Positions 41,197 to 48,978 of a stretch of DNA of 64,000 nt are shown here, one piece after another; within the stretch, counting starts at the first letter, position 1; every line of letters starts with the position of its first letter. The notes beneath the pieces are model-generated. The model saw only the letters and a program-made list of their open reading frames with translations. It was not told the origin of the DNA and made no database searches. Both the position numbers and the translations under genes were made by a program. Source of the DNA: Dokdonella koreensis DS-123 (lineage in GTDB: Bacteria; Pseudomonadota; Gammaproteobacteria; Xanthomonadales; Rhodanobacteraceae); assembly GCF_001632775.1 (NCBI RefSeq), contig NZ_CP015249.1, positions 2,894,686 to 2,958,685 of the forward strand. Direction: 5' to 3'.

Positions 41197-41620
41197 AGAC
41201 GTCGCGCGCTACCTGGCAGAAATCGTCGACCATGCGATCGGCCAGGCCCTGGAAACCCAGCCGCAAGGCGGCACCGGCCAGGCGGCTGGAAAACTCGAAA
41301 TCGAGCGCCAGCGAGACCTTGCAGCCGGCATCGCCGAGAGGCTGGAACAGCCAGACGCCTTCGAGCGACCTGAAGGGTCCTTCGACGAAGCGCATGTGGA
41401 TGCGCTCGGGTGCGGCAAGGGTGTTGCGCGTCGTGAACCCCTGCACGATGCCGGCGAAGCGCAGGTCCAGGCGCGCGGTGATGGCGTCTTCGTCGCGCTC
41501 GAGGATCCGGGCCGCCGAGCACCAGCGGAAGCGGCTCGGGTATGCTTCGACGTCGTTGACGAGGTCGAACATCTGCCGGGGCGTGTAGCGAACCAGCGCG
41601 CTGCGACTGATATGGGTCAC
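41189..41620 (-). CDS. ratA: RatA/COQ10-type START-domain protein
   Basis: Encodes 143 residues with a GTG start ([21 protein letters not shown]); in-frame codons further upstream to 41677 lack the family pattern. [20 protein letters not shown] and [25 protein letters not shown] are typical of the COQ10/RatA SRPBCC family. It is described as a ribosome-association toxin in E. coli and as a ubiquinone-binding protein elsewhere. The ratA-rnfH pair is divergent from smpB, the standard gammaproteobacterial arrangement. Confidence 0.94.
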   Translation of the reverse strand: MTHISRSALVRYTPRQMFDLVNDVEAYPSRFRWCSAARILERDEDAITARLDLRFAGIVQGFTTRNTLAAPERIHMRFVEGPFRSLEGVWLFQPLGDAGCKVSLALDFEFSSRLAGAALRLGFQGLADRMVDDFCQVARDVYG

Positions 41621-41703
41621 GCGAAGGCTCCGACGACAAGGACGCGCATGAACGAATATGGGACGGGTGCCCGGCACCTGCGGATGACGGCAGTGTAACC
41701 AAG

Positions 41704-42192
41704 ATGGCCAAGCAGAAAGACAAGGAAAAGGGTGGCGGAACGATCGCGCTGAACAAGCGCGCGCGCCACGAGTACCACATCGACCAGCGTTTCGAGGCCG
41801 GCATCGCCCTGCAGGGGTGGGAGCTGAAGAGCCTGCGCGCGGGACGGGTCAACTTCGGCGACGCCTACGCCATCGTGCGTGGCGGAGAGATCTTCCTGTT
41901 CGGGGCCTCGATCGTGCCGCTGATCTCGGCCTCCACCCACGTGGTGGCGGACGACCGGCGCACGCGCAAGCTGCTGCTGCACCGTGAAGAGATCGACAAG
42001 CTGATCGGCGCCGTCGAGCGCAAGGGCTACACCCTGGTGCCCACGGCGATGTACTGGAAGCAGAACAAGGTCAAGCTCGAGATCGGCCTGGCCCGCGGCA
42101 AGCAGGACCACGACAAGCGCAATGCCGAGAAGGAGCGCGACTGGGACCGCGAGAAGCAGCGCACGATGCGCGCCCACAACAAGGCGGCCTGA
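41704..42192 (+). CDS. smpB: SsrA-binding protein SmpB
   Basis: Encodes 162 residues. The conserved core is visible in [40 protein letters not shown] and [22 protein letters not shown], followed by the basic C-terminal tail [20 protein letters not shown]. It carries tmRNA to stalled ribosomes for trans-translation. The tmRNA gene itself lies 192 bases downstream on the same strand. Confidence 0.97.
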   Translation: MAKQKDKEKGGGTIALNKRARHEYHIDQRFEAGIALQGWELKSLRAGRVNFGDAYAIVRGGEIFLFGASIVPLISASTHVVADDRRTRKLLLHREEIDKLIGAVERKGYTLVPTAMYWKQNKVKLEIGLARGKQDHDKRNAEKERDWDREKQRTMRAHNKAA

Positions 42193-42384
42193 CCCCGCAC
42201 CGCCCCTTCCTCGCCCGAGGACCGCGGCGGTCCCGCTCGATACCGGGCGGGCGTCGCTCCAGGACACGCCGGACCTGCACGCACGCCCGTACCCGTCGCA
42301 CGGATGACGCAAGCACCTGCACTACCGGCTTGAGCCGTGCGCGCATGCCCCCATGTGTATCCCGTGGTACGATCCACGGTCCCC

Positions 42385-42739
<355 letters not shown>

Positions 42740-42774
42740 ATCGAGCATCCCGCCACGGCGCGATGCACCCCATG

Positions 42775-42799
42775 ACCCCGCAGCGATGCGGGGTTTTTT
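42775..42799 (+). terminator. Intrinsic terminator of ssrA
   Basis: An 8-bp stem (ACCCCGCA and TGCGGGGT) with loop GCGA is followed by six T, 36 bases beyond the tmRNA 3' end. Confidence 0.92.
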
Positions 42800-42896
42800 C
42801 TTGCCTGCCATCCCGGCTCGTCAGCCTGGCCCCTTGACTGACCGTATGGTCGAGAGCGGGGTTCGCGGAGCGCAGGCCACCGAGGTGGCACGCCCC

Positions 42897-43874
42897 TCAC
42901 CGATGAGCCCGATCGGCGGCGTCCAGGGCGCGCGCCAACCGCTCGCCGGCCGAGCGCAGCCGCGCCTGCAAGGCCGCGGGCTCGAGCACCTCGAAATCGA
43001 CATCCAGCGCCAGCAGCCAGTACATCAGCCCGTCGAGTTCGCCGGCACCGCATTCGAGCAGGCAGCGCGTGTCGTCCAGCGGCTGCAGCACGCCGGCATC
43101 GGATGGGATGCGGCGCGCCATCTGCGCCTGCGGCGCATGCAGCACGATGCGCGCCTGCTCGGCGTAGGGCGCCACCGCGAGCGAGCGCGACACGTAGGCC
43201 CGCAGGTCGCCGCCATCGGGCAGGCTACGGGGCGCAAAATGCGCGCCGACCATCGGTTCGCCGGCGATGCGGTCCACGCGGAACGTGCGCCAGTCGCTGC
43301 GTGCCAGGTCCCATGCCACCAGATACCAGCGCCGGCCGGTGTGCGCCACGCCCTGCGGCTCCACCTGGCGCGAGGCGCTGCGCCCGCGGCTGTCGGCATA
43401 GGCGAATTCGAGCCGCAGCTGGTCACGACAGGCGGCGGCCAGGATGGCCAGTCGCGAGGCGTCCACCACCGGGCCGGCGCGTTCCAGCGGCACGATGGCC
43501 GAGCGCAGCGCATCCACGCGCTTGCGCAGGCGCGCGGGCATCGCCTGCTCCAGCTTGACGAGCGCCCGCAGCGCGGGTTCCTCGATGCCGCCGACCGCGC
43601 CGGCAGTGGCCGTGCGCAGCGCGATCGATACCGCCAGCGCCTCCTCGTCGTCCAGCAGCAGCGGCGGCAACGCCTGACCGGCGCGGAAGGCATAGCCTCC
43701 GGCCGCGCCGCTGCTGGCCTGCACCGGGTAGCCGAGCTGACGCAGCCGGTCGATGTCGCGCCGGAGCGTGCGCGGGTGTACCTGCAGCCGTTCGGCCAGC
43801 TCGGCACCGGCCCAGTGGCGGCGCGTCTGCAGCAGCGACAGCAGGCGCAGCAGGCGGATGGAAGCGATCAGCAT
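42897..43874 (-). CDS. YafY-type transcriptional regulator (HTH-WYL)
   Basis: Encodes 325 residues from MLIASIRLLRLLSLLQTRRHW. The N-terminal HTH_11 domain (WAGAELAERLQVHPRTLRRDIDRLRQLGY) is followed by a WYL domain (LEFAYADSRGRSASRQVEP, GRRWYLVAWDLARSDWRTFRV) and a C-terminal extension. WYL domains sense ligands, often nucleic-acid related. The gene is divergent from a glutathione S-transferase gene (94-base gap), a pairing seen in many proteobacteria that suggests the regulator controls it. Codons upstream of 43874 in this frame run into that gene and are not part of it. Confidence 0.92.
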   Translation of the reverse strand: MLIASIRLLRLLSLLQTRRHWAGAELAERLQVHPRTLRRDIDRLRQLGYPVQASSGAAGGYAFRAGQALPPLLLDDEEALAVSIALRTATAGAVGGIEEPALRALVKLEQAMPARLRKRVDALRSAIVPLERAGPVVDASRLAILAAACRDQLRLEFAYADSRGRSASRQVEPQGVAHTGRRWYLVAWDLARSDWRTFRVDRIAGEPMVGAHFAPRSLPDGGDLRAYVSRSLAVAPYAEQARIVLHAPQAQMARRIPSDAGVLQPLDDTRCLLECGAGELDGLMYWLLALDVDFEVLEPAALQARLRSAGERLARALDAADRAHR

Positions 43875-43967
43875 CGGCGTCCAGTCTATCGCTGATCGAG
43901 GGCGGAATCTGTCCTCAATGCGGCCTACAGTGCGGCATCGCTTGTCCCCACCCGAAAGGAGCCTTCC

Positions 43968-44576
43968 ATGTCCATCGTCCTGTACTGGCATCCCCAATCC
44001 AGCGCCACCCCCATCGCCGCCGCCCTGGCCGAGCTGGCGGTGCCGCACGAGCGCGTGAAGATCGATATCCGCACCGGCGAGCAGCGCCGCCCGGACTACC
44101 TGGCGCTCAATCCGAACGGCAAGGTGCCGACCCTCACCGTGGACGGCGCCCCGTTGTTCGAGGCCTTGGCCATCCACCTGTGGCTGGGCGAGCGCTTCGG
44201 CGTCGCCCGCGGCCTGTGGCCCCAGGCCGGCACGCCCGCGCATTTGCAGGCGCTGTCGTGGTGCACCTGGTCGTATGTCACCTACGGCGCGGTGCTGGTG
44301 CGCCTGCAGGTGGCGACGATGGGCGATCCGGCCCTGCACCATCCCGCCCACGTTGAGGCGGCGCGCGAGGGCCTGAACCAGTTGCTGGCACTCCTGGACG
44401 AACGCCTCGCCGGGCAGCCCTGGATGCTCGGTGCCGACTATTCGCTGGTGGACCTGGTCGTGGGCTCGGTGATCGGCTACAGCGTCTATATCGGTGCGCC
44501 GGTAGACGCCCATCCGCATGTCAGCGCGTGGCTGGGCCGGGTGCAGGCCCGGCCGGCGATGCAGGGCGCGCACTGA
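43968..44576 (+). CDS. Glutathione S-transferase family protein
   Basis: Encodes 202 residues starting MSIVLYWHPQSSATPIAAALAEL. The N-terminal thioredoxin-like domain has YLALNPNGKVPTLTVDGAPLFEALAIHLWL, where the cis-Pro and the Glu-Ala pair bind glutathione. An all-helical C-terminal domain follows (WMLGADYSLVDLVVGSVIGY). AAAGGAG precedes the ATG. The enzyme would conjugate glutathione to electrophiles or have a related role; its substrate is unknown. It is probably regulated by the divergent WYL protein. Confidence 0.9.
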   Translation: MSIVLYWHPQSSATPIAAALAELAVPHERVKIDIRTGEQRRPDYLALNPNGKVPTLTVDGAPLFEALAIHLWLGERFGVARGLWPQAGTPAHLQALSWCTWSYVTYGAVLVRLQVATMGDPALHHPAHVEAAREGLNQLLALLDERLAGQPWMLGADYSLVDLVVGSVIGYSVYIGAPVDAHPHVSAWLGRVQARPAMQGAH

Positions 44577-44865
44577 CGGCGCGGCCCTGGCGTCCGCCCG
44601 ATCCTGCAGCGGTCGACACACGTGCTCACCGCGCTGAGGGCTTGCGCAGCGGGACGGGTGAGCGCGGAACGACCGGGGTCTCGGCGGCATCGCGCTGATC
44701 GCCAGCGACCGGATCGGCCTCGTCGGCCGTGGCCTGCGGCCCTTCCTGCGCAAGCGCGATGCCGCCGACGGCACACCGGCCTGGGAGAGCCGGGCACCGG
44801 GCGGCTGGCCCGTAGCGTCGAACGGCGATGGAACGCGCACGCGGGTCGAAGCGGCTGATGGAAAC

Positions 44866-44891
44866 CGCCCGTCGCCGGCCGGCGACGGGCG
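44866..44891. repeat. 26-bp perfect palindrome
   Basis: The arms CGCCCGTCGCCGG and CCGGCGACGGGCG are exact reverse complements with no spacer. It is in the gene-free stretch after the GST gene. Confidence 0.9.
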
Positions 44892-44911
44892 CGGCTTCGT
44901 CGTACTGCGCC

Positions 44912-44935
44912 CCGGATGAGGGCTGCCCTATCCGG
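44912..44935. repeat. REP-like hairpin
   Basis: The outer arms CCGGAT and ATCCGG and the inner arms AGGGC and GCCCT enclose a single T, with one bulged G. The form resembles REP-type palindromes common in intergenic regions of these bacteria. Confidence 0.7.
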
Positions 44936-45375
44936 CTCGCGCAATGCACTAGCCAGAAGGATGCGCGTCCGGTCATCGGCGGCTCGCTTGCCGGTGGTCG
45001 AACCACGCCATGGTCTTCGCCTGGCGTGCCCTCGCCTGCGTCGATCGGACAACGCCGGCAGTCCGAAATGCCGACCGGTCGCCCGGCCTGCAATCACGGC
45101 ATTCGCTGCAGCGCTTTGCCGTCGTGTGCAGGCACAGGCCCATCGGGCGTCGGCGGCATCATCGCGCGCCGCCCTGACGGGATGCATCACGCTCCGGTCA
45201 CCGTATACTCGGGCCCGGTCGGCAGGCGCCTGCGCCCGGACCGGGCGGGAATCTTTGCGCCCGCGAGGCAGGTCTCTGCGTGACGGAACAGCCCCAACGC
45301 AGGCATCGCCCGATAGCGAGGAATGGAAGATGGATCATCCACTGACAACCGTCCCTGCACCGGAGCGGCGCGCCC

Positions 45376-45669
45376 ATGCCCCGCTCGCTTGAGTTGCATC
45401 TGCAGGAAGGTTTTTCCGGCCAGGCCGTCATCGTCGCCGTCGATGCGCAGGTGTGCGCACGCTTCGACGCCCGTACGCGCCTCCAGCTGGGCCTCGCGCA
45501 CGTCGAGACGCTCAGCGTGGAACCCGGCCAGACCGTCACCGTCGAGGTGCCTTCGCTCGGCCTTCGCCAGACCTATGCGGTCGCCGACCAGGACACGATC
45601 CTGACGGCCAACCTCGTCGATCACGCGCTGATCCTGCGCCCGGCACGGGGGCCGGTCGGGTACTTCTGA
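45376..45669 (+). CDS. Small hypothetical protein upstream of the metzincin
   Basis: Encodes 97 residues starting MPRSLELHLQEGFSGQAVIVAV. The pattern of short hydrophobic strands (VETLSVEPGQTVTVEVPSLGL, TILTANLVDHALILRPA) suggests an all-beta fold. There is no signal peptide or membrane segment. I recognise no family. It is 48 bases upstream of the protease gene on the same strand and probably co-transcribed, so it could be a partner, chaperone or inhibitor of the protease (inference). Confidence 0.7.
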   Translation: MPRSLELHLQEGFSGQAVIVAVDAQVCARFDARTRLQLGLAHVETLSVEPGQTVTVEVPSLGLRQTYAVADQDTILTANLVDHALILRPARGPVGYF

Positions 45670-45717
45670 AAAAGCCGTTTCAACGGACGCATCCCCTCGC
45701 CTGAAGGAGACTCCTAC

Positions 45718-47985
45718 GTGCCCAATCGCAAATCCTCCGACTCGAACCGTTCCGCGAAGCCGGGGAGCCGGCAGGCGAGCACGTCCATCGCCGCCGACGC
45801 CCCTTCCGATTCCCGGAGCGGCTCGGCCGGCGAAGGCACCGTTCTCGCCCAGGCGACACCCGCTACCGATGCTTCGGCCGGACCGGCCGTCTCATCGCCC
45901 GAATCGCTTTCGGCAGGCCCGCCGGTCATCGGGCCTTCCCGGCCCCCCGGCCTCAATCCGGTCAAGTGCGATCCCGTCAGCGGCCGCTACGTGTACAAGC
46001 CGGTCGGGACCGAGCTGCTGACCTTCACGGTGCGGGTCGATGTCGATGCCCCGTATCCGCAGCGACGCATCTCGATCACGGTATCGCGCCTGGATTCGCG
46101 AAACGCAGCCCATGTCGTCGCCGAGGTGACGGCTGACCAATGCCTGGCCTACAACCACCGGCGGATCACCGCGGTGGTCGTCTACCGCAACGGCAACCCG
46201 GACCTGATGCCGGGCGACCAGGTCACCTTCGAAGCCTCGCGGGAAAAGGCGACCACCTACCAGAACTACGCCTTGACACTGAGTGTCGCCGGCGCTGCGA
46301 TTCGCCGCTATCCGTTGACGTTCGATTCGCGCTACTTCGACGCCGTCGAGTTCGAGGTCGATCGCGTCGAGAACGCCGGCGAGCCGGTGCTGAAGTACGA
46401 CACCGCGTCCCATTCCAACCGACCGGCCGATCTGCCGCAGGAGGTGCTGTCGCTGACCGCCGTCTACCAGCGTGCGGGATTCGCGGCGACGCTGTCGCCC
46501 AATGGCACGGTGATTCCGCTCAGCGCGGCCGGCGTGAACGGCACCTGGTCCACCGCCGAGCTGCACGACGCCATGGTCACCTACTGGTCCCGCTACGCCG
46601 ACCGGCCGCAGTGGGCGATGTGGATGCTCTGGGCGGCCCGCCACGACCTGGGCCGGAACGTGGGCGGCCTGATGTTCGACGACATCGGGCCCAACCAGCG
46701 GCGTGGCGCCGCGCTTTTCTCGGAGAGCTTCCTGTTTGACCCGCCGGCGGACGACAAGCAAGGCGCCGCCTGGCGCCAGCGGATGATGTTCACCATCCTG
46801 GCGCACGAGATCGGCCACACCTTCAACATGGCCCATTCGTTCCAGAAGGCACTGGGCGTGGGCCAGGGAGCGCCCGGCGATCCCTGGATCCCGCTGGAGA
46901 ACGAACCGGAGGCTCGCAGCTTCATGAACTACCCGTCACTGGTCGCGGGCGGCCAGGCGGCGTTCTTCTCCGATTTCCGCTTTCGCTTCAGCGACGAAGA
47001 ACTGGTGTTCATGCGCCATGCGCCCCGGCGGTTCGTGCAGATGGGCAACTCGAAGTGGTTCGTCGATCACGGCTTCGTGGCGCCCGAGTTGCTGGAGGAC
47101 CACAGCGACTGGCGGCTGGAAATCCGGCCCAATCGCGAGCGTAACGACTACCAGTTCCTCGAACCGGTGGTGATCGAGTTCAAGCTGGCCAATGCATCGA
47201 CGCTCGAGGCGGCGGTCGACGCCGATACACTGACCGACGGCCACCACATGACGCTGTTCATCCAGCGCGAAGGCGGCTCCACAGCCCAGTGGCGGCCGAT
47301 GGTCCAGCGCTGCGACAAGGTCGAGAGCGTGACGCTCAAGCCGGGCGAGGCGATCTATGCCGCGCACCTCGTCAGCGCCTCGTCGGTCGGCTGGTTGATC
47401 GACCAGCCCGGCTTCTACCGGATCCAGGCTGCCGCCGAGGTCGGACCGCGAGAGGTCGTGTCCAACGTGCTGCGCATCTATGTCGCGCCCTCGCGATCGG
47501 ACGAGGAAGACCGGCTGGCGTTGGACTACTTCACCGAGGATGTCGGCCGTGCACTGGTGTTCGGCGCCACGCCGGCCTTGTCGCAGGCCGCCACGACGCT
47601 GCAGGAACTCGTCGCACGGTGTCCGAGCCGCGCAGCCGCGGTGCATGCGGCCGTCGCCCTGGCGTCGCCGAAACTGCGCAACCAGAAGCGCCTGGAAGCC
47701 GGGCCGGGCCCGCACGACCTGGTGATTCGCTGCGAAAAGGCGGCCCCCGAAGCCGCCGCCGCGCAGATGGCGGCGCTGACGAATGCACCGGACCGTGCGG
47801 CCGATACGCTCGGGCACATCCGCTACTTCGACATGCTCGACAGCCTGGCCAGCGCCCTGGCCGATGCGGGCGACGAGAAAACCGCGCGCCAGGTCATGAA
47901 GCGCTCGGTGACGACCATGAAGGCACGCGACGTGCTCGAATCGGTCATCCGGACCGCCCAACGCAAGCTCGACCGCATGAAATAG
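45718..47985 (+). CDS. Metzincin-like zinc metalloprotease, 755 aa
   Basis: GTG start preceded by AAGGAG. The first 75 residues are Ser/Ala/Gly-rich and disordered-looking, with no hydrophobic signal peptide. Strand-rich regions follow. The zinc motif HEIGHTFNMAHSF has ligands H363, H367 and H373 and catalytic E364. It is the metzincin HExxHxxxxxH pattern with Asn in place of the usual Gly. The Met-turn is likely SFMNYPS (M403). Beyond it lie beta-rich segments (LEPVVIEFKLANAS, ESVTLKPGEAIYAAHLVSA) and a helical C-terminal 150 residues. The absence of a signal means a cytoplasmic role or a non-Sec export route. The fold outside the zinc site is not one I recognise. It forms a two-gene unit with the 97-aa protein. 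Confidence 0.82.
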   Translation: MPNRKSSDSNRSAKPGSRQASTSIAADAPSDSRSGSAGEGTVLAQATPATDASAGPAVSSPESLSAGPPVIGPSRPPGLNPVKCDPVSGRYVYKPVGTELLTFTVRVDVDAPYPQRRISITVSRLDSRNAAHVVAEVTADQCLAYNHRRITAVVVYRNGNPDLMPGDQVTFEASREKATTYQNYALTLSVAGAAIRRYPLTFDSRYFDAVEFEVDRVENAGEPVLKYDTASHSNRPADLPQEVLSLTAVYQRAGFAATLSPNGTVIPLSAAGVNGTWSTAELHDAMVTYWSRYADRPQWAMWMLWAARHDLGRNVGGLMFDDIGPNQRRGAALFSESFLFDPPADDKQGAAWRQRMMFTILAHEIGHTFNMAHSFQKALGVGQGAPGDPWIPLENEPEARSFMNYPSLVAGGQAAFFSDFRFRFSDEELVFMRHAPRRFVQMGNSKWFVDHGFVAPELLEDHSDWRLEIRPNRERNDYQFLEPVVIEFKLANASTLEAAVDADTLTDGHHMTLFIQREGGSTAQWRPMVQRCDKVESVTLKPGEAIYAAHLVSASSVGWLIDQPGFYRIQAAAEVGPREVVSNVLRIYVAPSRSDEEDRLALDYFTEDVGRALVFGATPALSQAATTLQELVARCPSRAAAVHAAVALASPKLRNQKRLEAGPGPHDLVIRCEKAAPEAAAAQMAALTNAPDRAADTLGHIRYFDMLDSLASALADAGDEKTARQVMKRSVTTMKARDVLESVIRTAQRKLDRMK

Positions 47986-48408
47986 CCACTCCTCCCCGAG
48001 GGCCCACCGGCGGCGGAAGCCGATGGCCGACGCCCTTGGCGAGATCCGCATGCGCCACGGCGACGGCCAGCGGGCCGTCGAGAAACAGCCTCGGCCTGAT
48101 CCAATCCGGGGAGGGATCGGTCGCAGGACGACGACGCGGACGGCCGGTCGGCACCGGTGGCGCGGCTCTGCCGCGAGCATCTAGGGCGTACGCCGGCACC
48201 TCCCGATGATCGCAGCCGGAGACATCCGGCGCCGCCGTCGGGGACTGCGGAAAGCCTCCGGGCGCCATCTGCCACTGGCCCGTTGCGTCCCGCTTTCCCG
48301 TACCGGGAAGCATGCCCACCCGCCGCCGCCCACGCGACGCCGATGCGTCCGAATCCCACGATGGTTTGGTTAAACTGCCCGCCTGCCCGACATGGCGCGA
48401 GGCCGGCG
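47986..48408. other. Gap between protease and ECF sigma genes
   Basis: No gene is supported. An inverted repeat TTCCCG-TAC-CGGGAA (48295-48309) lies about 100 bases before the sigma gene and contains part of the CTTTCCCGTA string found at two other sites. The sigma gene promoter should be in this stretch. Confidence 0.5.
48293..48302 (+). promoter_or_regulatory. CTTTCCCGTA element, copy 1 (before the ECF sigma gene)
   Basis: This 10-base string is repeated exactly at 51647-51656 and 56980-56989. Here it is 107 bases upstream of the sigma factor start and overlaps a small inverted repeat. It may be a promoter element used by that sigma factor, or a fragment of a dispersed repeat. Confidence 0.4.
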
Positions 48409-48978
48409 ATGGGGGATCTGAGCATCTTGCTGGCTGCCGCCGGCCAGGGCGACCGCGAAGCGGCGGATCGCGTCTTTGCGCTGGTGTATGCGGAGCTGCG
48501 CCGGATCGCGTGCCGTCAGGTGGCACGCAGCATCGACGGCCCTGGCGCGACCTCGCTGGTGCACGAGGTCTATCTGCGCCTGGCCCGGCCCGAGGCGCTG
48601 CACGTGGCCAGCCGTGAGCACTTCTTCTCGCTGGCGGCGCGTGCGATGCGGCAACTGGTGATCGACCATGCGTTGGCCCGCGCCACGCAGAAGCGCGGCG
48701 GGAACGTGGTCAAGGATTCGCTGGACGAAACCACCGACCTGCCCGGCCACCTCGGCGACGCCGAACGCCTGCTGGAACTGGACCAGGCCCTTGCCCGTCT
48801 GGCCGCCCTCGATCCGAGCCTGGTGGCGCTGGTGGAAATGCGCTATTTCGCGGGCCTGGACCTGTCCGAGATCGCACAGGTCACCGGCCGCTCCGAGCGC
48901 TCGTTGAAGCGCGACTGGCGCAAGGCCCGGCTGGTGCTGCACGCGGCGCTCGAAGGTGGAGACCTTCCCGATGAATGA
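48409..48978 (+). CDS. ECF-type RNA polymerase sigma factor
   Basis: Encodes 189 residues from MGDLSILLAAAGQGDREAADR. Region 2 is AELRRIACRQVARS...HEVYLRLARPEAL with FFSLAARAMRQLVIDHA. Region 4 is LDPSLVALVEMRYFAGLDLSEIAQVTGRSERSLKRDWRKAR. This matches the ECF subgroup encoded beside Ser/Thr kinases (TIGR02999-like, ECF43-type), where the kinase takes the place of an anti-sigma factor. In Xanthomonas citri the EcfK/PknS pair of this type controls a type VI secretion system; no such genes occur here. The end overlaps the kinase gene by 8 bases. Target genes are unknown. Confidence 0.93.
   Translation: MGDLSILLAAAGQGDREAADRVFALVYAELRRIACRQVARSIDGPGATSLVHEVYLRLARPEALHVASREHFFSLAARAMRQLVIDHALARATQKRGGNVVKDSLDETTDLPGHLGDAERLLELDQALARLAALDPSLVALVEMRYFAGLDLSEIAQVTGRSERSLKRDWRKARLVLHAALEGGDLPDE

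Larger units (their letters stand above)
44577..45375. other. 800-bp gap without a supported gene
   Basis: Several frames are open but have Arg/Ala/Pro-rich, low-information translations with no ribosome site and no family pattern. The region holds two strong palindromes (listed separately). It may be the remnant of a decayed gene or mobile repeat, or a long regulatory region for the gene at 45376. I cannot decide. Confidence 0.5.

Noticed and set aside
44486-45190. A 234-codon minus-strand frame and overlapping plus-strand frames in the gap after the GST gene
   Set aside because: Arg/Ala-rich translations with no ribosome site, no hydrophobic core pattern and no family resemblance.
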